The notes below the pieces were generated by a model. The model was given only the letters and a program-made list of their open reading frames with translations, was not told the DNA's origin and ran no database searches. Shown piece by piece: positions 37,401 to 49,043 of a DNA stretch of 64,000 nt (within the stretch, counting starts at the first letter, position 1; the number at the start of each line of letters is the position of its first letter). This stretch comes from Papio anubis (taxonomy: Eukaryota > Chordata > Mammalia > Primates > Cercopithecidae), in the NCBI RefSeq assembly GCF_008728515.1, contig NC_044978.1, positions 143,763,787-143,827,786 on the forward strand. The letters are read 5' to 3'. Position numbers and translations under genes: made by a program.

Positions 37401-38178
37401 TGTCCCATGATCCTGTACATGCCTAATCCTGTCACCTACAGCCATCAGCAAAGAGTGCAAGGCAGATTATTCCAAAGACAATAGCAGTTGACCTCCTGTA
37501 GTGCCAAACTCTTTCTTAGCCAAAAGGGACTTTACCAAGAGCCTTCATTTTTGAATGTACTTCAATGCATTGTTTATTCAGAACGTTCCACTGTAAGTTA
37601 TCTTTAGTAAGATTTTGTCATTTCTGTAAGACTTCATTGCCTCCCAGGCCTAAAGTATAAGCCAGGAAGAACTCAGTTTTCCAGAAATTAAGGATCCCAT
37701 TTTTACCTAAAATACTGGCTTTACTCTCAGGTTCTCTTGATTAACTTAGCCAATGATTTTTTTTCCTACATAAGTGCACAAGAAAAATTAAACAAAGGGG
37801 TGGAACACAAAAATCCCTGTGAATTTTTAAAAGTCAAAGTTTATAACCCCTGCAATATTACAGCTTACTACCACTTCTTTTCTGACCCAGCCAGAAGTGA
37901 GAGGCCTCTAACTAGATCCAAGCCAGTTAATTCTTTGATCAAATCTGTTCCCAGACCTAGTCCAGTTTCTGTCACGACTCCAAACCCAGTTTGGATCAGA
38001 AATTTGCTCAAAGAAACTCAGAGAGCTCAAAACACAAATCCGTGGAGCTCTGAAATCTGAGAGTAAGCTTACCCATGATCCCCAGTGGCTCTGAGAAATC
38101 AATGGACACAAGTGGGTCCTGCAGGTACCTTGCGTGTTCACTCAGCGCTGCTGGGGCATGCTAGAAGCTCCACTTCAG

Positions 38179-38196
38179 ATCCCGCTTCTGACACCA
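38179..38196 (-). other. Retroviral primer-binding site (tRNA-Leu type)
   Basis: The - strand reads TGGTGTCAGAAGCGGGAT, two bases after the LTR. That is complementary to the 3' end of a leucine tRNA (CAA-type acceptor end) at 17 of 18 positions as I recall the tRNA. Confidence 0.8.
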
Positions 38197-38198
38197 TC

Positions 38199-38629
38199 TG
38201 ATAAAAGAAAAACTTCAGCTGAATTAAATTTAAAGAATTTAATTAAGCAGTAAATGATTCGCGAATTGGGCAGCCCCCAGAATCACAGCAGATTCACAGA
38301 GACTCCAGGAGTGCCTCATACTCAGAACAAATTCATAAACAAAAAAAGGAAAAGTGGCTTACAGGAATAGGAAGTGAGGTACAGAAATGGTGAAATTGGT
38401 TACAGCTTGATGTTTGCCTTACTTGAACGCAGTTTGAACATTCAGCCTCTATGAGTAGTTGAAGTATGGCTGCTGGGATTGGCCAACACTCAGCCACTGT
38501 TACAGGTGCATACGATTAAGTTAGAGTTTCAATTTTGTCTGACTATTAAACTAGGTTACAGTTCATTCACAAAGATTCAAATATAGAATTACAGAGTCCT
38601 TCTCAGGCCATATTTAGTTTACTTTAACA
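38199..38629 (-). repeat. 5' LTR of the provirus
   Basis: Partner of 33744-34174. The primer site starts two bases inside its inner edge. Confidence 0.9.
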
Positions 38630-38633
38630 ATGG

Positions 38634-39017
38634 GCATGAAGTCCTCAACATTGGGAAGGCGAAAAAATGGCATAAGATAGATATTTAAATTCATGAATCT
38701 TAGTCACTCAGTACTTTTCTACATTAAAATTAAAAGAAGCAATATTTAAGAAGAGAAGTCAAGGTCCTCGTGGCGTTTATGAGCCAAGTGCACCAGGGAA
38801 CTAATTAGTAATTGAAAGGAGTCTCTTAAACAGCAACTGCTGTCATAAAATCCACAAATAACACAGGAGGTGGGTTATAGAGTTTTTAAATGGCTAGATG
38901 TGCATAGAATACTGTTTAAAAGCAAAAGAATACATTGATAGCTTCAAGCAGCCACTGATAGTAAAGAGAAAATAAAAAATAATTGGTATTAAATATTGTC
39001 TGGAGTCATTTAGTGAA
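38634..39017. other. Unique sequence, nothing recognised
   Basis: No recognised element. Confidence 0.5.
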
Positions 39018-39208
39018 AACATTGGTTCTCAAAGTGTGGTTCCTGTGGACCAGCAGCATTAGCATCATCTAGCAACTTAGAATGCAAATTCTCAGCCTCC
39101 ACTCCAAAACTACTGAATCTGAGCCTCTGGGGTGGAAGTCAGAAATTTGTGTTCTAACAAGCCCTCCTGGTGATCCTGTGGGATACTCAAGTTTGAGAAC
39201 CACTGTTG
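39018..39208 (+). mobile_element. MER5A (hAT-Charlie MITE)
   Basis: Complementary ends ttggttctcaaagtg and gtttgagaaccact at the correct spacing (~190 bp) with the internal 'aatctgagcctctgggg' block. Confidence 0.85.
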
Positions 39209-39224
39209 TGGAAATGAGGAGTCC

Positions 39225-39425
39225 TGACCACAAGGCAGTGTGGTAAGGTGTCCAAAAGTACCAGCGTTGAAGTAAGACAACCCTGAGTTTGTATCTCACA
39301 TCTGGTTCTAGCTGTGTGAAGTCGGGCAAGTACTTACACCTTCTAAGTCTATTTATTAGTGTGCCTATCCTAGAGGTTTTTTGCAGGGATTAACCAAGAA
39401 CATTCATGAAACCATATTAGCTACT
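39225..39425 (+). repeat. MIR-type SINE
   Basis: 'ccctgagtttgtatctcac', 'tagctgtgtgaagtcgggca' and 'gcagggattaaccaagaa' follow MIR order. Directly downstream of MER5A. Confidence 0.75.
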
Positions 39426-39584
39426 GTTTCATCATCAGCGTCATCTTAGGACTCTCTGAAGGCATGACTATATTCTTTCCCTGAGTATGAAGGCACTGCA
39501 TAGTCAATGTTCAATACATTCTATAAAAGATAACAAGAAGATGGGTACCATTTCATGGTAAGATTTGCATATGAATGGATAAAT

Positions 39585-39815
39585 TAATAATAATAACAAC
39601 GTCTATATGCTTACTATATATTTGACATTGTTTTAAATGTTTACATATATTAACTCACCATAATCCTGTAAGATAAGGTCTATTATTATCTCTACTTCAC
39701 AGATGAGGAAATTGAGGCACAAAGGGCTAAGTGCCTGAAGTTACAAAGGTAGAAAGTGATTAAATACAGACAATTTGCCTCAAAGTCTGTGTGCTTAACC
39801 ACTGTGCTACATCAT
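39585..39815 (-). repeat. MIR-type SINE
   Basis: Antisense MIR: ttaactcaccataatcctg, cacagatgaggaaattgagg, gtctgtgtgcttaaccac. Confidence 0.85.
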
Positions 39816-41689
39816 TTCTCAAAGTTAAAAACAAGTTTTGACATTTAAGGCATGGATTTCAATTGTCTAGAAAAATACACTCACATGGAATATCTCATTC
39901 TCCAAGAAATCAGAAAAAAATGAAACATTTTATTCTTATTTCTACTACGTGCCCTCTCAGCATCTCTTCCATATCCATTAAATGCATCCAACTGATTCCA
40001 AAGAAAAGGTGGTAGCCTGAAAAGCAGGATGACTATTCCCTCTAAAATGGAAGAAGTAATAGAGCCAGGGAGAGCCAGTGAGAAATCCACAGGATGGGAA
40101 CATACATTGAGTTGCCCAACTTCTCATTTTCTCAGTGCAAGGGCATTCCAGGAAAACAGAACAAACTATTACCCTCTGGCAGCAGCAGTATCTCTGCTAT
40201 GTCTGAGTCAGATACTCAGACAGTTGAATGTACTATGGGGAAATAAGAATGGAGCTCAAGCTGGGCATCCTGCCTTGCTTTGAGTGGCACTCTGTGTGCC
40301 TGAGCAAACTGCCTGTATACCTATGACTGGATGAGAGGAAGCAGTTTCCTTGACTTTGCTTGATAGATTTTACTGGCATTTGTCGGGCTTTTAAAACTTC
40401 TCAGTGTTTGAAACAAGAGAGTTTAGGCTCCAAGACTGCAAAAAAGGAGGCAGTTTTTAGATAGAAAGCTGCAAGACAGATCAATTTTACCCTTAACTCA
40501 TTCAATCTCCAGTTTTTGAATGCCTGCCATGTTCTTTCGGCTTCTTCAAGGTGACCAATCCAAACAATTCACTCACTGTTTCAACACTCTCAATTGCCAG
40601 TATTTAAAAGACATACAGTGTTGTGATAAGAAAAAAAGAAAAAGAAAACTCCCTCCATACTTCCCAATGCCAGAAAACAATCTAAAATGAAATTGAGAGA
40701 ATGTGAGATTAGCTTTTCCTCTTATTATTTAAGATGAAATATTCATTGGACCGGGTTTTTGGCAGAATGGAAATTTCAATGTGTGCTTACTCCTCTTGTT
40801 AGCTCTTACTGAAAATGCCATCTCATTTCTCACACACACTCCCTGAACATCTTAGCTAATATGTCTGGAAAAAGACATTCAAAAGGAAATATCTATGTTT
40901 TACTCTATAAATTTTTCCACTATCTACTCTGTAAAGAAAAACTAGAAGCAATAAGATTTCCTGTAGGTCAGAGTAAAATGCTTCCTTTCACTATTGCTAT
41001 ACATTTACACCAATCATAAGAGTTTTTCTCAATGAGAAAATTTTCTCCAGCTTTGATATCCAACTTTGTGCAAAGAATCACTAAAAGTTAAAGTACCTTA
41101 AGCTTCTCCTGGGTGTGTAACAATATGAAAGAACTAATATTAGTTTTTAAGTGTGATAATACTGGTTTTCTTATTTATCTGATCTCATGCAGGAACTAAG
41201 CTTCCCACATAACAGAAGAAGAGGTGTGTATAAGGTCTACAGAACAAATTGCCTCAATGTCTTTTGTAACAAAGGTATGAGGTAAACTATGCCTTTGTAT
41301 AGTTTACAAACCTTTTGTGGGTGTAATGAATTTAAAGGGAATATCTTCTTATTTTCCACCTTATAGAATTTCTTTTGGTAACCCCCAAAACTCTCAGTGA
41401 GGAATATTTCATGTAGTTTTTATGGTTGTGTTCTAGGTTGAAGAGATGAGGGAGCAATGGGAGCTGTGGCTTCCTCCCTCCGCCATCAACACTCTGCTAG
41501 TATGGGCAGTTGCCAGCGTGGACAGGGTTGCAGGCTTGGGCCAAGAAAGATGTAAGTGTAGGTACCTGCAGCAGAGCTGAGAATAACCAAGTAGACAAGT
41601 AAGACACCTTTGGGGGAAAGAAAAATTAAAAAGTAAAAGAAATAACAACAAAATTTTCATTCCAAATATACAGAGTGAAATTACAATGT
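39816..41689. other. Unique intergenic sequence, nothing recognised
   Basis: About 1.9 kb without a recognised repeat. ORFs of 60-84 codons are unconvincing. Confidence 0.5.
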
Positions 41690-42410
41690 AAGATTGATTA
41701 ACAGTGTGAAACTAATCTCCTTCCCAGATAACACTAATTACCAAAGGATAAATAGTAACCTTACAGTGGACAAACCTGGCAGTCCCATCTTAACCCAAGT
41801 GATCAAAGTTAACATCAACAGGAACGGGGTATTCACATCATAGTGATCAAAGTTAACATCAACAGGAACAGGGTATTCACATCATATGCCTCCTGGTAGG
41901 ATACCCTGACAGCAACACGACATGACTTCCTGCCAAAGCCACAAGGTGACATCAGACAACCCCATACTTGAGGGGTAGTCTACAAAACAAATGGCCTATA
42001 CTATTCAAAAAAGTCAATATCATTAAATTCAAAGAAGACTGTTCCAAGTGAAAGAGATTAAAAGGACATGATAACTGAATGCAACACATGATCTAGAGAA
42101 CATTATTGGGACAAAATGTAAAATCTGAAGAAGGTCTGTAAATGAGATACTAGTATTGTTTTAATATTAAATTCCTGATTTTAATCAGTGTGTTGTGGTT
42201 ATGTAAGAGAATGTGCTTGCCTTAGGAAAACACACTTTGAAATATTTAGGAGTAACAGGATTCATGTCAGCAACTTTCTCCCAAACAGTTCCGAAAAAAC
42301 AATACAGAGAAAGAAGAATAAAGCAAAAACTGTAGAGTAAAAATGTTCTTTGTTGGATCCCAGCAACTTTTCTGTAATCTGAAATTATGTCAAAATTTTT
42401 AAAATTGAAA
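41690..42410 (+). repeat. L1ME-type 3' UTR
   Basis: Sense-strand wording of old L1 tails: 'gaacattattgggacaaa', 'gattttaatcagtgtgttg', 'caacttttctgtaatctga', ending near 'tcaaaatttttaaaattg'. Contains a 44-bp tandem duplication. Confidence 0.65.
41799..41886. repeat. 44-bp tandem duplication (two units)
   Basis: Units 41799-41842 and 41843-41886 differ at one position (aacgggg versus aacaggg). Each begins gtgatcaaagttaacatc. Confidence 0.95.
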
Positions 42411-42890
42411 TGCAGAACTTTAGGATAAATATGATGTCACTACAGTTCAAGGAAAAAGGGAAAAAAATAGTTCACTCTCTTACAGAGAGTCTCCTTGAGG
42501 GCACGTGCCAGTCTCTAGACTTGCTTCCCTGTCCTACTGTTCATTTATCTTTTCCCTGCAAATGTTCTCACAGCTTCTCACTGCCAACCCCTTTCCAACT
42601 CCAGAAAACCCTTACCATCTTGAGACCAGTGCAATACGCTGAACTCAATAAGCTAGTGCTCAAACACTGGGTAATTCTGACCAGAATGAAATAAACAGAG
42701 GGAGGGGGCTAGAGTGGATGAGGGTGGCATATTAAGAACATGCCTGAGATGAGGTCCTTCCATTGGTGTGACATGCCTCCCCATCCTTCCTGCTCAGTTA
42801 GAAAATAATTATTGTATCAAACTGGCATATCTGTTTTCTTGACACACACATGCAAAAGAACAAGAAATGATTTTTCAGAAACTACAGAAT
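42411..42890. other. Unique sequence ending in an LTR target site
   Basis: Nothing recognised; cagaat at 42885-42890 is the left target repeat of the LTR that follows. Confidence 0.5.
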
Positions 42891-43325
42891 TGTCCGGAGC
42901 TGCGTGCCCCGGCCATAGCGAATAATGATTGACCATTAATGCCTGAGCTCTATACATTTCCACCTCATACCTCCTCCCTAGATTTACCTTCTTCCCTGTA
43001 TTAATATCCCATAAAAGATGGCGCTCTTCCTGCTTCTTCTTCACCCATTTTTCCCGCGCCCGCGAAAATCACTACCTAACAGCGCAGGCGTAACATGACG
43101 TCCAACCAGAGAAACTGAAACCTACCTGGCCACGCCCACCGCGATGAGATCATCACCGCCTTGGCCCGACACCTGCCCCTCCTAATGTATATAAGACATT
43201 GTATTACCGCCAATAAACGAGACTTGATCAGAACACTGTCTTGTCTCCATTTCTCGTGTCTCTTGTTCCCCAAATTCCCACCCCCTCTTCCAGGGCCTAC
43301 TTTGACGATCCCGCGGGACGGGACA
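42891..43325 (+). mobile_element. Betaretroviral-type (ERVK) solo LTR
   Basis: Runs from TGTCCGGAGC to GGGACGGGACA, 435 bp, flanked by the perfect 6-bp target duplication cagaat (42885-42890, 43326-43331), as class II retroviruses make. Inside: a GC-rich block, a CRE-like tgacgtcc near 43097, a TATA-like gtatataag (43187-43195) and AATAAA (43212-43217) only ~20 bases on, so promoter and polyadenylation signals are closely stacked as in betaretroviral LTRs. No internal sequence remains. The subfamily is not certain (perhaps LTR14-like). Confidence 0.8.
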
Positions 43326-43331
43326 CAGAAT

Positions 43332-44716
43332 AGGTTCATACTGAAGAGGAGATTGTTCTATACAAATTGAATGATCTTCACACACTCCCTTTTCCAGTCA
43401 GGAGACAGCACTTTTTGTTATGAATGTTCATTCCAACTACTACTCTCATACTCATCCTCTAGTTTCCAAACACGGGGAGAGGCTTATTGGTGGGTAAGAC
43501 AAATCTCTCTCTTCAAGAAACAGAGCTGTCAGTCGTTGCTTATCAAATTCTGGCCACCAAAAGACCCAGGGAAGCTCTGAAATTACAGATTTTCTATACC
43601 TTAGTCTAGATAAATATTTTAGGTTGGGTGTTCCCACAGGAATGCAGCAGGAGAGGACATCATCCTTCATCCATAATAACTGCCGGGGATGTTGGGAATG
43701 GGCAAATATGGAGTGAGGGTTTGGGGCTGCCAAGTTCCAACTTTCCTCTGGTATCTTTGTTCAATATGGTCTCCTCTTTCTGGAATCCATCCCCAACCTT
43801 AGAGTCTACTGTCTATTCTCCCTTCCTAATACCTTTCCATTTTGCAGTTTGTTTCCACCCAGTTGCTGTCACCCTCATTCAGGCTGTAAGCTTAGCCCTT
43901 AACCTAAAAGGTACCAGTTAGAGGAAGCACTGGGAGGTAAACAAAATCCAACTCAATGTCATTAAAAGAACTATACCTGCCAGTCCTAATAAGAAAAAAT
44001 GTGAAAATAGTTTAGAGTGGAGTGACACAGTTATAGACTAGTTGAAATCAACAAATGGACCAAATGTGGTAGAGAAAAGTATTAGGTAATGATGACTTGA
44101 ATCTGGAGAACTCAGGCACATTGACAAAGATGTCACAAAATTTTCAAGGATATCTGTAATGCTAGAGCTCAAATGTCTCAGATGATATATCTGGTCAATG
44201 TTCAACCTCAGCCAGCTAAAAGTATAACCTCCGAAGTGCTTATCATGCTAACCCTGAAATTGTTTGGATAGCATAATTGTTTCCTAGAGAATCAATAGCT
44301 GTAAACCTGTAGAATTACATATATAGGATTAAGTGAATCAAACTTATAGTACTAATATTTTTAGTAAGGTTTAGAAATAGTCACTATATTTAGGAGAATT
44401 TGACCTGTTACTAAAATCATCTGTGTAATTCCAAATTAAAGTGATGAGACTAATTGACAAAGATTCTATGTCAAAATTAATCAGTATTAGAGACTTTAAA
44501 AAAGTCTAAGAGAAATCTGCTATAATTTAAATTTATCCTATTATGATAGTTATGTAAGTACCAAGAAGGTTTTTTCAGATGACTAAAGAACTTAAATATG
44601 AAAAGGAAATGTATCAACTTCATCAGTGTAGTTTAAGATGTTTAAGGGGGTTTAAGTTTATAAATGGAATCAAACATTAATTAAACACCGCTTTAAAAGT
44701 AATTTTTAAAATTTGC
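43332..44716. other. Unique intergenic sequence, nothing recognised
   Basis: ORFs to 97 codons overlap on both strands (43.45-43.92 kb), without family resemblance. Confidence 0.5.
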
Positions 44717-44823
44717 GAGATGTCTAAGTAGAATAAAATATTTCTAGTTATTTTACTAGATGTCTAAGTAGAATAAAATAATTAAGTTAAATCTACTTAA
44801 ATGTCTAAGTATACTAAAATAAG
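44717..44823. repeat. ~41-bp AT-rich tandem repeat, three units
   Basis: 'atgtctaagtagaataaaat' begins near 44,720, 44,760 and (as tgtctaagtatactaaaat) 44,802. Confidence 0.85.
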
Positions 44824-45564
44824 TTAAATTTCAAAGCTTAAAGAAGAGCTATGTTTGTTACATACAAACTTAATAAATTGAATATTAAATTTTTTAAATG
44901 AAGTTTGATTTGGATAATCCTTTTGGGACCCCAAAACTACACATAAGAACAGAAAACTTCCGTTGACAAGATGGCCACAGTCGCGTCCTAACTGGGATCT
45001 CCTTCTGTGTTTTCCCTCATGGTGTAGTTTACACATAGCTAAGAGATGATGTTCCCAAAATACCGTTATGGAACTTGTCTCTTCAAAAATCAATAATATT
45101 TTTACTTTTCCATTTTTTTGTATAAACAAGGGAAAAACTAAAATAAATCTTTGTGTTTTACTTCATCCATTGTTTTGTTAATATCTTATTCACCTCCAAG
45201 ATTGCATTTATTTTTATCCAGAAAGTCACCTTAATAAGTTACTACCTCACATAATTAATTTCAGCCTCTATTCTCTATTGTACTCAGTTTAATACTATTT
45301 CGGTTCACATTTAACAAGTTCTTTGCTAAGTGTCAGCAGTTTAAAACCCTGTTTCATGTAACCTGTTTCTAGGATGATGCAAACTCTGTTTTTTTCTTAC
45401 ATTTAAAAACACAATTTGGACAAAATGTATTATTATGTCCACGGAAAGCTCCAGAATTTTCATAATGCACCCTTGAGAAAGGTTTCTGAGATTTATTGAA
45501 AAGTTTGGCAGAGAATGCTGGCTGCCTACCTGCTAATCCATCTCTCCTTCTCTTAAGTATCAGA
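44824..45564. other. Unique AT-rich sequence, nothing recognised
   Basis: No recognised element; a 101-codon - strand ORF (44824-45129) is unconvincing. Confidence 0.45.
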
Positions 45565-45885
45565 ATCCCAAATTTTTATCTAGTTACATTACTGGCTGAA
45601 TAAATAATTAATTTCCCATCCTCCCTATCTGCTACACATGGCCAGGTGATGAGCCAATAAGAGCTGAACATAACTTTTTTCTGAGACTTCAGAAGTAGAT
45701 GCTGAAAGAGTCTGACTCGGTGTGCTAGGACTAAGAGGTGACCTTGAGGGTGGAAGCTGTGTGTTAGCATTGCAGAGTACAAATAGAAGTCTCTGGTTTT
45801 CTGAAGGCCGTACAGAGATATCTTCAGACTTTTTTCTATATGAGAGACAAATAAACCTCTACCTTGTTTAAATTACTGCTACTTT
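45565..45885 (+). repeat. Old MLT1-like repeat (family tentative)
   Basis: 'cacatggccaggtgatga', 'ggtggaagctgtgtgtta' and a tail gacaaataaacctct follow the layout seen at 12515-12972. Confidence 0.4.
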
Positions 45886-45940
45886 GGGATTTTCCATTAT
45901 GTGCAATTGAACCTTTGGGATTTTCCATTATGTGCAGTTG
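45882..45940. repeat. 31-bp tandem duplication
   Basis: 'ctttgggattttccattatg' occurs at 45882 and 45913, followed by tgcaattga and tgcagttga. Confidence 0.9.
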
Positions 45941-45941
45941 A

Positions 45942-46035
45942 ATATTTGGGGATACAATCAATATATACAGTTGTAGACTCCCTTTCCCAGAGTACAATAT
46001 ACAGTTATGATTTTATATTTATTTATTTACATAAT
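45942..46035 (+). repeat. Local repeat block C (paired with 48949-49043)
   Basis: Shares 'tatttggggatacaatcaa', 'cccagagtacaatataca' and attttatatttattta with the downstream block at close to 88% identity by eye. Confidence 0.8.
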
Positions 46036-46309
46036 GACCCAAAGAGACACATTGTTTTAAATATTACTAACGAGCATTTTTACAGCAAGTTTCTTGAAAC
46101 CAGTAAATAGAATCCTCCATCACAGTTAAATATCTAACATTGATGCCTTTTGTCATACAAATGATAGATTACATAAACTTACATTATTAGACTTTACCAA
46201 GAAAGGCATGATTGAAGAAAATGCCTCTAGTAACTATAATCATTAATTTTATGTCACTCACAGAGTAGGAAAAAAATGTTGGATGTACTAAATTAAAATA
46301 ATAACAGCA

Positions 46310-46601
46310 GGCCGGGCACAGTGGCTCAGGCCTGTAATCCTAGCACTTTGGAAGGCCGAGAAGGTTAAATCACTTGAGCTCAGGAGTTTGAAACAAGCCT
46401 GGGCAAATGTTGACACCCCGTCCCTACTAAAAATGCAAAAATTAGCCAGGTGTGGTAGCAGACGCCTGTAATCCCAGCTACTCAGGAGGCTGAGGCATGA
46501 GAATCGCTTGAACCAGGGAGTCAGAGACTACAGTGAGCTGAGCTCGCACCACTTCACTCCAGCCCAGACAATAGAATGAGACTATAAATAAATAAATAAA
46601 T
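46310..46601 (+). mobile_element. Diverged Alu (AluJ/S) with (AAAT)n tail
   Basis: Full-length: ggccgggcacagtggctc to 'ttcactccagcc' plus aaataaataaataaata. Confidence 0.92.
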
Positions 46602-46624
46602 ACCACTAAAATTTGCATTATATG

Positions 46625-46820
46625 TTGCAATAAAATATCTCAGTACTTCTCACAATAATCCTATGAAATAGGCGTTATAATTGTCCCCATTTGACAGATG
46701 AGGAATCTGAGGCACAGAAAAGTTGGTAACTTGTCCAAAATGAAGCATCTGGTAAGTGGTATAAACTGGACCAGAGGCTAGCAGTTTGACTGCAGAGCCC
46801 GCATGTTACCCCACTGAGCT
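46625..46820 (-). repeat. MIR-type SINE
   Basis: Antisense: aataatcctatgaaatagg, gacagatgaggaatctgagg, 'gcagagcccgcatgttacc'. Confidence 0.75.
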
Positions 46821-48303
46821 AATCTGAGGTTCAGAAAGGTCTTCAAATGACATTCCCATCATTAAACCACTCGAAAGTTCCAGAACTGAGATCCAAACCC
46901 ACATCTTCTGATTTCAGTTCTTTTCATTAAGTCAGGTACTCTCCCCTCCTCAAAGTCAGAATTTCTGACTCAGTAGAAAATTAACCCAACATATAAAAAG
47001 TTCAAGTATATCTATATCTATACTTATACCTGTAACTAGAGAGGGAAGATTATCTGTTTTTTCTACAGATAGACTATTGTCCTTTATTGTCCATAGTCCC
47101 AGAAGCATTACTATAAATGCCTCATATTATATTCAGACTTAACTTTTTAAAATCACCATTTCCTCTGTTAATTGAATAGACCTTTATCATCTCCAGCCTG
47201 ATTTCTCTACCTCTAATCCATGCTTCATATTCTATGAGGACCATAAAAACCTTTTCAAAGCACAAGGTTATCATGTGTCCCAGAGCCTCCCTACAACGAC
47301 TACCTTTCATTCTGTGCATTCATTCCTGGCACCTTTGCTGGTTTGCATGGGTCTTCATAATCTGGCTCCCATGTACCTATTCAAACTTTTTATTAATATT
47401 ATTTCCCAACCTACAGGTCTCCCTTTGCCTTCTGCACTGTCAGTTTTAGATCAAGAACAAACCAGAGGGAACCAAAAGGGGCCAGGACTAGGTGCAGAAT
47501 TAAACCAGTGGGCATGGGAAACTGATTGGCTACACAAAGCAACAGAATACAGCTGCTTCAATTAGAGAATATATGGCTGCTGAAGCTGGGGAGGCATATT
47601 GGAATCAGAATACCATGGATTCAGGAAGAAGAGAGAAGAGGTTCCAATTTAATAGGATATGGTCAGTGTTCAGGTGTTCACACCAAATGTAAAACAGACA
47701 GGAGGATACAGGCAGGGGAAAAAAGCTGCCATTTGCAGTCTGGCATAGACAAGGAGATCTATACAAGAGGTGTAGATTCTTGCTTCCACACTTAGCACAA
47801 GTTCACCTGTGCTCAACCTTCAATGTCTCCAGCTTACACAAACCTCCATTTGCTTCCTCTATATCTTTTCCTTAAAGTGTCTGCCCCTGACCCCAGCTTC
47901 TGTTCTCTGGGACAAATACCTAAAAGTAATCCTGAATTAAGTATTGATTCTCTTTCTCCATTTAGTGGATTTCCTCACAGTCCAAAGTTGGCAAGAAGCT
48001 ACAGTGATAAACGATCCTTCTTTACAGCAGATGTTGCTTCTGAGATTTTTGGGGTCAGAGGGAAAAAAAAGTTGTGATTTTCCAGTAAATCTACTAAACA
48101 CTAAAGTGAATTATGAACTGCTGAACAGGAGCTATATCATCTAAGAGGCTCAAACACAATTGGCAAATATTTTATATTTGAAAGCTATAGCTTATTTCAA
48201 TTCATCAATGATCTTACTTAAGCCTGGCATTCTTTCTAAATTAAAAGTCATGGAATTATGGAATTACAAAATTGTACTTGATAATCATCTTTATTTCATT
48301 TAC
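46821..48303. other. Mostly unique; possible L2 remnant
   Basis: 'cttcataatctggctccca' near 47,352 resembles L2 wording. Overlapping ORFs of 65-96 codons at 47.1-48.1 kb are in several frames and show no family. Confidence 0.4.
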
Positions 48304-48317
48304 TATGCTTGATTTTT

Positions 48318-48630
48318 TTTTCTTTTTCTTTTCCTTTTTTTTTTTTTTTTTTACACAGAGTCTCGCTCTGTCACCAGGCTGGAGTGCAATGGCGCAATCT
48401 TGGCTCACTGCAACCTCTGCCTCCCAGGTTCAAGCAATTCTCCTGCCTCAACCTCCAAAGTAGCTGGGACTATAGGCACATTCCACCACACCCAGCTAAT
48501 TTTCATATTTTTAGTAGAGATGGGGTTTCACCATGTTGGCCAGGATGGTCTTGATCTCCTGACCTCGTCATCTGCCTGCCTCAGCCTCCAAAAGTGCTGG
48601 GATTACAGGCATGAGCCACCACGCCCGGCC
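48318..48630 (-). mobile_element. AluS-like element
   Basis: Poly(T) then full antisense Alu. Perfect 14-bp target duplication tatgcttgattttt at 48304-48317 and 48631-48644. Confidence 0.95.
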
Positions 48631-48948
48631 TATGCTTGATTTTTAATAAAAATTCTGGACTTTCCCCCCTCAATATTTTTTACCTCATTATTGTGACTTT
48701 GTCTCCTTGAAATAACAACTAATGTAACATGGTGAGAAAAAAAAGCAAGATTTTCTTGGGAAGTTTTTTTCCTTTCCTTTTTCTTTTTCAATATTGACTT
48801 TCTGGTCAACAAACATCATACTATACTGTTTTCAAAATAAAAGACATAACATGCAGTAGAAACAAAATGTTTAGTGTAAATTTTTAGATACATTGCGAAA
48901 GCCCTATAAGCAACATTAAAGGGTTTCTGATATAGGTGGGGAGGCCCA

Positions 48949-49043
48949 GAAATATTTGGGGATACAATCAATATATACAGATATAGACTAGCTTGCCCAG
49001 AGTACAATATACAGCTGTAATTTTATATTTATTTACATAATAA
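48949..49043 (+). repeat. Local repeat block D (paired with 45942-46035)
   Basis: Same orientation as block C, 3.0 kb away. Neither copy matches a repeat family I recognise. Confidence 0.8.

Larger units (their letters stand above)
33744..38629 (-). mobile_element. Two-LTR provirus remnant (ERV1), tRNA-Leu-type primer site
   Basis: 4,886 bp bounded by the 4-bp target duplication atgg (33740-33743 and 38630-38633), as usual for class I retroviruses. The two LTRs are each 431 bp and about 13% different by hand count. The internal 4.0 kb reads on the - strand; the primer site is at 38179-38196 and the polypurine tract at 34175-34185. Coding capacity is destroyed: the longest frames are near 110 codons. 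A hydrophobic Ile/Leu-rich stretch at about 34,740-34,830 (-), followed by a polar tail, is what an env membrane anchor would look like. I could not identify gag or pol, so the 4-kb interior is probably internally deleted. Confidence 0.85.

Noticed and set aside
37069..38141. 107-110-codon ORFs on both strands in the provirus interior
   Set aside because: They overlap each other on opposite strands and match no gag, pol or env segment I recognise.
41799..41886. Direct repeats as a CRISPR-like array
   Set aside because: Two adjacent units without spacers in a primate genome; a simple tandem duplication.
43076..43385. ORFs of 67-87 codons at 43.1-43.4 kb
   Set aside because: They span the U3-R-U5 part of the solo LTR on both strands and cross its border.
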